DNA from: Deltaproteobacteria bacterium
GTDB lineage: Bacteria; Desulfobacterota; Desulfobacteria; Desulfobacterales; SURF-15
Assembly: GCA_024644775.1 (NCBI GenBank)
Contig: JAHEHB010000160.1
Location: 1-11,374 of the forward strand
Length of the DNA: 11,374 bases
Direction: 5' to 3'
Position numbers and translations under genes: made by a program. The notes beneath the pieces were generated by a model. The model worked only from the letters and a program-made list of their open reading frames with translations, searched no databases and was not told the DNA's origin. Of this stretch, positions 7,583 through 11,374 are shown in pieces. The number at the start of each line of letters is the position of its first letter. Within the stretch, counting starts at the first letter, position 1.

Positions 7583-7634
7583 CACCGCGCTTTACTCGGA
7601 GAGGTGCTACGCTGCCGTTAAGCTTGGGTTAGAG
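7577..7634 (+). other. attC-like recombination site (integron cassette end)
   Basis: The 58-bp stretch has the nested pairing layout of integron attC sites. GCCTAAC (7577-7583, fitting RYYYAAC) is matched by GTTAGAG (7628-7634), pairing through CTAAC/GTTAG. An inner pair GCTTTAC (7589-7595) and GTTAAGC (7617-7623) is complementary at 6 of 7 positions. Spacers are 5 and 4 nt and the loop is 21 nt. The last base of the outer right box departs from the GTTRRRY consensus. It overlaps the acetyltransferase stop codon, as cassette sites often do. No integrase gene is in view. Confidence 0.4.
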
Positions 7635-7641
7635 ATAAAAA

Positions 7642-7658
7642 AAAAGGATGTTCCTTTT
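7642..7658 (-). terminator. Weak intrinsic terminator for the YchF-family gene
   Basis: Read on the minus strand, AAAAGGA (7658-7652), an ACA loop and TCCTTTT (7648-7642) form a 7-bp stem followed by five more T residues (7641-7637). It lies about 80 bp past the stop of the minus-strand NTPase gene. The stem has only three G-C pairs, so termination would be inefficient. Confidence 0.35.
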
Positions 7659-7730
7659 ATGAAAGAGATATCAACTATTGATAAATCAAAAGATAATTAT
7701 GGAGGCGATTTCTATCCTCACCGATCGTGA
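7659..7730 (+). CDS. Possible 23-codon peptide or gene remnant
   Basis: A short frame with the start ATG at 7659 and stop TGA at 7728-7730 encodes MKEISTIDKSKDNYGGDFYP plus three residues. AAGGA lies 10 nt upstream. It sits directly after the attC-like site, where a following cassette gene would start, and ends abruptly. It may be the leftover N-terminus of a lost cassette gene. I do not recognise it, and chance is a serious alternative at this length. Confidence 0.2.
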   Translation: MKEISTIDKSKDNYGGDFYPHRS

Positions 7731-7736
7731 CCCTTA

Positions 7737-8807
7737 TTAAATGCTGAAGCGGATATTTAGAATATCCCCGTCCTTTACTTTATAATCCTTACCCTCCAGG
7801 CGGAAGCACCCATTGTCACGGGCAACTTTTTCTGAACCATAAGACATCAGGTTATCGTAAGAAATGCACTCGGCGCGAATAAATCCCCGGGAAAGGTCGG
7901 AATGGATCGTGCCGGCGGCTTTCAACGCCGTGTCGCCGTTGCGCACCGTCCAGGCCCTTACCTCATCGGTCCCTACGGTAATAAAGCTGATATGGCCAAG
8001 TATTTCATAGGCAAAGCGGGTAATACGGTCAAGGGCTGATTCAGCGATGCCCATGTCCTCCATGAAAATATTTGCCTCTTCGATATCACTGAAAGCGGCA
8101 AGTTCCATTTCAAAATTTCCGGCAAATTCAATAACCTTATATTTTTCTTCTATTTGAGTCATGAGACCATTGTTTTGACCAAAATTCCTTTCACCGGAAT
8201 TAAGGATGACAAAAAAAGGCTTTTGGGTTGTGAACTGGAATCCATTGATTAACTTTTCCTCGTTATGATTCAGAGGGAAATTCCGGATGTGACCGCCGCT
8301 ATTTAATTGATCCTGTATCTTTTTGAGAACCTTCTCTTCCATTTCCATTACGTTGGTTTTTTTACCCCGATTGGAACTCCACTCGATGCGTTCAAGCCGC
8401 TTCTCCGTTATGATCATATCAGACAGTATAAACTCGGTGTCGACAGTGTCTATATCCGAAAGCGGGGTTGGCGTCCCCATAAGATCATTGCTAAAATTGC
8501 GGGCAACCAGAGCAATTGCATTCATGTTCCTTATAAGATTCATCTGGGCATTTGAAAAACCTTCTTCACGGGCGGACCCTTCTGAAAAACCAGCGAAATC
8601 GACTATCTCAATGGCGGCATATGTTGTTTTCTTAGGCTTATAAAGTTGTGAGAGACGGGGTACTCGTTCGTCACCCACCTCGACAACGGCAATATTCGGT
8701 TCTGCCCTATTGTTCGCGTAGGCGGCGACCTCCGCTTCTGATCTTGTCAGCGCGTTAAAAATGGTTGTTTTGCCGGAATTCGGCAAACCCAATAGTCCGA
8801 TCTTCAT
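7737..8807 (-). CDS. ychF: YchF/OLA1-family P-loop NTPase (redox-regulated ATPase type)
   Basis: The YchF/OLA1 subfamily of the Obg-like TRAFAC NTPases binds ribosomes and in characterised members prefers ATP over GTP; its role is tied to translation and oxidative stress. The 356 residues are near the usual 360. In order: a Walker A motif GLPNSGKT at 7-14, a switch II DFAGF at 70-74 where most YchF proteins have a DxAGL-type motif, a helical coiled-coil insert at about 120-190, the base-specificity position NSGE at 203-206 (the NxxE pattern of YchF, not the NKxD of true GTPases), and a C-terminal TGS domain at about 271-354 (TDEVRAWTV, AAGTIHSDLSRGFIRAE, GKDYKVKDGDILN). The ATG at 8807 has AAGGAAA upstream. 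The middle is more divergent than usual, so it could be a second, lineage-specific YchF paralogue and not the housekeeping copy. It stands alone on this strand. Confidence 0.88.
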   Translation of the reverse strand: MKIGLLGLPNSGKTTIFNALTRSEAEVAAYANNRAEPNIAVVEVGDERVPRLSQLYKPKKTTYAAIEIVDFAGFSEGSAREEGFSNAQMNLIRNMNAIALVARNFSNDLMGTPTPLSDIDTVDTEFILSDMIITEKRLERIEWSSNRGKKTNVMEMEEKVLKKIQDQLNSGGHIRNFPLNHNEEKLINGFQFTTQKPFFVILNSGERNFGQNNGLMTQIEEKYKVIEFAGNFEMELAAFSDIEEANIFMEDMGIAESALDRITRFAYEILGHISFITVGTDEVRAWTVRNGDTALKAAGTIHSDLSRGFIRAECISYDNLMSYGSEKVARDNGCFRLEGKDYKVKDGDILNIRFSI

Positions 8808-8918
8808 GTAGTTTCCTTTCCTTGATTTCTCACAAGCGAACAGTTAGAACGTCTGCGCTATCCTTATTTTAAAAAGGTGGAAATTAAGACGCATCTGATG
8901 ATTTGTCCAGGAAAAATT

Positions 8919-8957
8919 GGGGACGCGTATTGATATATGTACAAGGCCGCGAGCCCC
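8919..8957. repeat. GC-rich imperfect inverted repeat in the intergenic region
   Basis: GGGG-A-CGCG (8919-8927) pairs with CGCG-AG-CCCC (8948-8957): eight G-C pairs interrupted by a small bulge, around a 20-nt AT-rich centre. It lies between the divergent NTPase gene and the small frames before the methyltransferase. It could be a REP-type unit or an RNA hairpin in the methyltransferase leader. Confidence 0.35.
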
Positions 8958-8987
8958 TTATCTATCAACCTGAAAGGAGATTTTCTT

Positions 8988-9029
8988 ATGGATATTCCCG
9001 TTCCAGGCGTTTCAGATACTTATGGATGA
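8988..9029 (+). CDS. Possible 13-residue leader peptide
   Basis: The frame MDIPVPGVSDTYG is preceded by AAAGGAG with an 8-nt gap, the best-spaced ribosome site in this part of the window. Its stop overlaps the start of the 81-codon frame by 8 bp in the +1 frame. It could be a leader peptide coupling translation to the next frame, or the start of a gene broken by a frameshift. No family was recognised. Confidence 0.25.
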   Translation: MDIPVPGVSDTYG

Positions 9030-9267
9030 TTTCACAAAGCGATTGAGCAAATATCATGGATGCAATGATGAAGCCGGTCGATCTTCCTCTGTTAGCGAGA
9101 AAACTTTGATCTTGATGAGGCTTTTGCATACAATAGGTCACCAAGGGATAAAAGACTGTCTTTTATCCAGAGTATTTAAGCTTTTTAAAAATTCCGATTT
9201 GTACCTGCCTGCTATTTATACCTGGGTTCTGTGTCGGAATAAACATCGGAATAAACAGGGGAGTTAA
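9022..9267 (+). CDS. Unrecognised 81-residue protein upstream of the methyltransferase
   Basis: I do not recognise this frame. It is basic and cysteine-containing, with a hydrophobic stretch near the C-terminus (LYLPAIYTWVLC, about residues 60-71) too short and mixed to call a membrane segment. The ATG has no ribosome site of its own; it overlaps the stop of the 13-codon frame, whose ribosome site is strong, so it would depend on coupling. Its stop is 2 bp before the GTG of the methyltransferase, and the methyltransferase ribosome site (GGGGAG) lies in its last codons, an operon-like arrangement. A perfect 10-bp inverted repeat inside it (9146-9168) is unusual for coding DNA and raises the alternative that the whole stretch is an untranslated leader or a decayed gene. 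Confidence 0.35.
   Translation: MDDFTKRLSKYHGCNDEAGRSSSVSEKTLILMRLLHTIGHQGIKDCLLSRVFKLFKNSDLYLPAIYTWVLCRNKHRNKQGS
9146..9168 (+). other. Perfect stem-loop, 10-bp stem with 3-nt loop
   Basis: GGATAAAAGA (9146-9155) and TCTTTTATCC (9159-9168) are exact reverse complements around a CTG loop. It lies about 100 bp before the methyltransferase start and inside the 81-codon frame. No uridine run follows directly, so it is not a standard terminator; it could be a regulatory hairpin, an operator or a small inverted-repeat insertion. Confidence 0.5.
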
Positions 9268-9269
9268 TC

Positions 9270-10109
9270 GTGTTTAAAGAACTACAAGAAATAAATTCAC
9301 GTCCAACACCATTTCAATTTTATACAGCAGATGAATTGTGGGCAAATGCGCATACCTCAAAACAAATGCTCGAATATCACTTAAATGAATCAATCGATGT
9401 CTCGTCCAGAAACCAAAGCTTTATCGAGCACTCTGTGGAGTGGATTGTTTCTCACTTTGGCGTAGATAACAAAACTGAAATAGCAGACTTTGGCTGTGGA
9501 CCCGGATTCTACACAGCGAGACTGGCTGAACGAGGTGCAACTGTTACCGGTATCGATTTTTCTGAAAATTCCCTAAAGTATGCAAAACAGGTCGCATCCC
9601 AAGAAAGTTTGGAAATTAATTACATCCACGCAAACTATTTAGATCTTGAGACAGTACACAGATTCGATTTAATCACAATGATCATGTGTGACTTTTGTGC
9701 TTTAAGCCCAGAGCAAAGAAAAAGAATGCTTTCAAAATTCGCTTCTTTTTTAAAGCTAGGCGGTTCGGTGTTACTTGATGTGTATTCTTTGAACAGTTTT
9801 GCCCAAAAAGAAGAATCAGCAACTTACGAACTCAATCAGTTAAACAAGTTTTGGTCGCCAGACGATTATTATTGCTTTGTGAATACATTCAAATACGATC
9901 AAGAAAAAGTAACTCTTGAAAAATACACAATTATAGAAAAGTCGCAAACACGTGTGGTGTACAACTGGCTACAGTATTTCAGTACAGAGACCATAAGGCA
10001 AGAATTTGAAGAAAGTGGCTTCAAGGTAGAAGAATTATACTCAGATGTTGCCGGGACGCCCTACAACCTTGAAGCAACAGAAATTGCAATCGTTGCAAAA
10101 AAATATTAA
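9270..10109 (+). CDS. Class I SAM-dependent methyltransferase
   Basis: The 279-residue protein has the Rossmann-like class I methyltransferase fold that transfers a methyl group from S-adenosylmethionine. Motif I is IADFGCGPGFYTARLA (71-86), with TVTGIDFSENSL (91-102) supplying the acidic residue Asp96 for the ribose hydroxyls, ANYLDL (121-126), and FDLITMIMCDFCALSP (132-147) as motif IV. There is no signal peptide or membrane segment, so it acts in the cytoplasm. The substrate cannot be read from sequence: the methyltransferase-11/25 types act on small molecules, quinones, lipids or proteins. The GTG start at 9270 is chosen because GGGGAG lies 6 nt upstream and the frame opens there with a family-like N-terminus. 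The gene is visibly AT-richer than the suc genes, with more AAA/AAT/TTT codons, which hints at later acquisition. Confidence 0.87.
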   Translation: MFKELQEINSRPTPFQFYTADELWANAHTSKQMLEYHLNESIDVSSRNQSFIEHSVEWIVSHFGVDNKTEIADFGCGPGFYTARLAERGATVTGIDFSENSLKYAKQVASQESLEINYIHANYLDLETVHRFDLITMIMCDFCALSPEQRKRMLSKFASFLKLGGSVLLDVYSLNSFAQKEESATYELNQLNKFWSPDDYYCFVNTFKYDQEKVTLEKYTIIEKSQTRVVYNWLQYFSTETIRQEFEESGFKVEELYSDVAGTPYNLEATEIAIVAKKY

Positions 10110-10124
10110 ACATATTCAATCTCG

Positions 10125-10208
10125 TCATTGCTCGAATTTCACGATACGATACAAGACGTCGTTGGCTTCGACCGTGATCACCTCTTCGAGTTCCCTCAGC
10201 AACAATTA
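10125..10208 (-). pseudogene. Possible decayed C-terminal gene fragment
   Basis: On the minus strand a 27-codon stretch reads LLRELEEVITVEANDVLYRI and continues for five residues to a TGA at 10127-10125. The residue pattern (alternating hydrophobic and charged) looks like a real protein end, but an in-frame TAA stands immediately before it and no start with a ribosome site is seen. I cannot name the family. It may be the tail of a degraded gene, or chance. Confidence 0.2.
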
Positions 10209-10227
10209 TAATTCCCCATCGTATCGT
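10141..10227. repeat. Long-spaced perfect inverted repeat
   Basis: ACGATACGAT (10141-10150) and ATCGTATCGT (10218-10227) are exact reverse complements, 67 bp apart. Each arm also contains the direct repeat ACGAT. The arms could be paired binding sites for one protein, or the ends of a small decayed element. Confidence 0.35.
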
Positions 10228-10373
10228 AATTGGATTCAAACAACTACCCGAAAACTGGATCAGAGAGGTCCAATGAAACGCTGCTGAACAACCGGCTGAA
10301 GCTGGCGTGAACAAACCTTATCTCACACTTCTGATACTTTTAATTCAAGTTAAAAATCAGCAGAATATGCCCC

Positions 10374-10402
10374 TTGACAATAGATACCGGTTGACATATG
10401 GC
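10374..10402 (+). promoter_or_regulatory. Putative sigma70 promoter for dapL
   Basis: A consensus -35 box TTGACA (10374-10379) is followed after 17 bp by TATGGC (10397-10402), which matches the -10 consensus at the important first two positions but poorly at the end. A second TTGACA at 10391-10396 has no suitable -10 box. The leader to dapL would be about 100 nt. Confidence 0.4.
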
Positions 10403-10438
10403 AAAATATCAAAAAACATAGTTGTTACATTATCAGTT

Positions 10439-10478
10439 ATATCGGCCTACGAAACGCTGATTCCAATCAGTCCGATAT
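10439..10478 (+). promoter_or_regulatory. Two-part hairpin in the dapL leader
   Basis: An outer stem ATATCGG (10439-10445) with CCGATAT (10472-10478) encloses an inner perfect stem CTGATT (10457-10462) with AATCAG (10465-10470). The outer and inner parts are separated by 11 nt on the left and 1 nt on the right. It lies about 30 nt before the dapL start and could affect translation. It does not resemble the much larger lysine riboswitch. Confidence 0.4.
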
Positions 10479-10509
10479 CAATTCAATACTTCAATTCAGA
10501 GGGTGTATT

Positions 10510-11374
10510 ATGATTAAAATCAACGAAAATTATTTAAAGCTCCAGGCTTCCTATCTGTTTTCAGAAATTGCCAAGAAAGTGGCCGACTACCAAGCAGCTC
10601 ATCCGGATCAGGAAATCATCAAATTGGGTATCGGTGATGTCACCCGTTCACTACCCAAGGCCTGTATCGATGCCTTTCACAAGGCGGTGGACGAAATGGC
10701 CGACGACGGTACCTTCCGTGGTTACGGACCCGAGCAGGGATATCCCTTTTTGAGAGAAAAGATCGCAGCCGCAGACTTTCAGGCAAGGGGGGCTGATATT
10801 TCCGAAGATGAAATTTTCATCAGTGATGGCGCAAAATGCGATTCCGGTAACATTCAAGAAATTTTTTCAACGGATATCAATATAGCGCTTCCCGACCCTG
10901 TCTATCCCGTCTATCTAGACACCAACGTAATGGCGGGTCGAACCGGAGCGTATGACGATGGGCGATTCAAAAATATCCACTATCTTGACAGCACACGGAA
11001 CAACGGTTTCATCCCCGATCTTCCCGAAGAGCCGGTGGATCTCATCTATTTGTGTTTTCCCAATAATCCCACCGGCGCCACCATCGCCAAAAATCAGCTA
11101 CAAACATGGGTGGACTATGCGCGGAACAATAAAGCGTTGATTCTATACGATGCCGCTTATGAATCTTTTGTTCGGGACGATGCCCTGCCCCGTTCCATTT
11201 ACGAAATCGCCGGTGCAAGAGAGGTTGCCATCGAACTTAGAAGCTTTTCAAAAACGGCCGGCTTTACGGGCACCCGATGTGGTTATGCGGTAATACCCAA
11301 GACTTGCATGGCCTTTGATAGTAATGGAACAAAACATGCGCTGCATTCCCTGTGGAACCGTCGCCATACAACGA
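10510..11374 (+). CDS. dapL: LL-diaminopimelate aminotransferase, cut by the window edge
   Basis: DapL converts tetrahydrodipicolinate to LL-diaminopimelate in one step with glutamate as amino donor, bypassing the DapD/C/E route to lysine and peptidoglycan. It is a cytoplasmic fold-type I PLP enzyme. The visible 288 of about 410 residues include [21 protein letters not shown] at 3-23, [14 protein letters not shown] at 36-49, [16 protein letters not shown] at 71-86, [12 protein letters not shown] at 103-114, [13 protein letters not shown] at 128-140, FPNNPTGA at 183-190, DAAYESF at 214-220 and [10 protein letters not shown] at 245-254, with the PLP Schiff-base lysine at Lys248. GYGPEQG and DGAKCDSGN are DapL hallmarks that separate it from aspartate aminotransferases. 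The ATG has AGAGGG 6 nt upstream. It appears to have its own promoter and a hairpin leader. The C-terminus lies beyond the window. Confidence 0.95.
   Translation, partial: MIKINENYLKLQASYLFSEIAKKVADYQAAHPDQEIIKLGIGDVTRSLPKACIDAFHKAVDEMADDGTFRGYGPEQGYPFLREKIAAADFQARGADISEDEIFISDGAKCDSGNIQEIFSTDINIALPDPVYPVYLDTNVMAGRTGAYDDGRFKNIHYLDSTRNNGFIPDLPEEPVDLIYLCFPNNPTGATIAKNQLQTWVDYARNNKALILYDAAYESFVRDDALPRSIYEIAGAREVAIELRSFSKTAGFTGTRCGYAVIPKTCMAFDSNGTKHALHSLWNRRHTT

Larger units (their letters stand above)
10110..10373. other. Mostly non-coding stretch between the methyltransferase gene and the dapL promoter
   Basis: No complete gene is supported here. It holds a perfect 10-bp inverted repeat with widely spaced arms (10141-10150 and 10218-10227) and, on the minus strand, a short coding-like segment ending at 10125. 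No intrinsic terminator for the methyltransferase gene is visible. Confidence 0.5.

Noticed and set aside
10021..10314. 97-codon minus-strand frame overlapping the methyltransferase 3' end
   Set aside because: It overlaps the conserved C-terminus of the methyltransferase and lacks any family resemblance; the coding-like fragment in this area is in a different frame.
10403..10509. Lysine riboswitch upstream of dapL
   Set aside because: The leader is about 100 nt, too short for this class, and no conserved core elements are seen.
1..11374. CRISPR arrays, tRNA or rRNA genes, or a defence island
   Set aside because: No regularly spaced repeats, cloverleaf-like sequences, rRNA segments or defence-type proteins were seen on either strand.

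Overview
The window looks like ordinary chromosome from a Gram-negative bacterium of moderate GC content, built around a central-metabolism cluster. I infer a member of the former Deltaproteobacteria (Desulfobacterota). The reasons are the pairing of an LL-diaminopimelate aminotransferase (DapL) with TCA-cycle genes and the style of the intergenic repeats, so this is a guess from family distribution and not a proof.

Layout: (1) On the minus strand, from about 930 down to the left edge, lie a small unrecognised 83-residue protein and the N-terminal 212 residues of class II fumarase (fumC), probably co-transcribed. (2) A divergent control region at about 960-1270 holds one promoter facing each way, with a short palindrome over the start region of the fumC-side promoter. 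(3) On the plus strand lies a complete 2-oxoglutarate dehydrogenase operon: sucA (E1), sucB (E2) and lpd (E3). sucB and lpd are 2 bp apart. sucA and sucB are separated by a 139-bp nested palindrome with terminal inverted repeats and a 7-bp flanking direct repeat, which looks like a MITE inserted into the operon. (4) At 6960-7735 is an accessory-looking patch. It holds a maltose-acetyltransferase-type gene whose N-terminal domain seems broken by a frameshift, an attC-like double-stem site overlapping its stop codon, a short peptide frame and a weak terminator. (5) On the minus strand is a YchF/OLA1-family P-loop NTPase. (6) On the plus strand is an AT-rich section with a leader-sized 13-codon frame, an 81-codon unrecognised frame containing a perfect 10-bp hairpin, and a SAM-dependent methyltransferase. 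(7) A 400-bp mostly non-coding stretch follows, with a long-spaced inverted repeat, a possible decayed gene end, a promoter and a leader hairpin. It leads into dapL, which runs off the right edge.

How the genes work together: SucA, SucB and Lpd convert 2-oxoglutarate to succinyl-CoA with NADH release, and fumarase acts two steps further on (succinate to fumarate to malate). The left half is therefore a TCA-cycle region with opposite-facing transcription units that could share control. DapL makes LL-diaminopimelate for lysine and cell wall and is functionally separate. I found no convincing novel defence or mobile system. The most interesting signals are the MITE-like element inside the suc operon, the attC-like site beside a decayed acetyltransferase, and the structured leaders before the methyltransferase and dapL.
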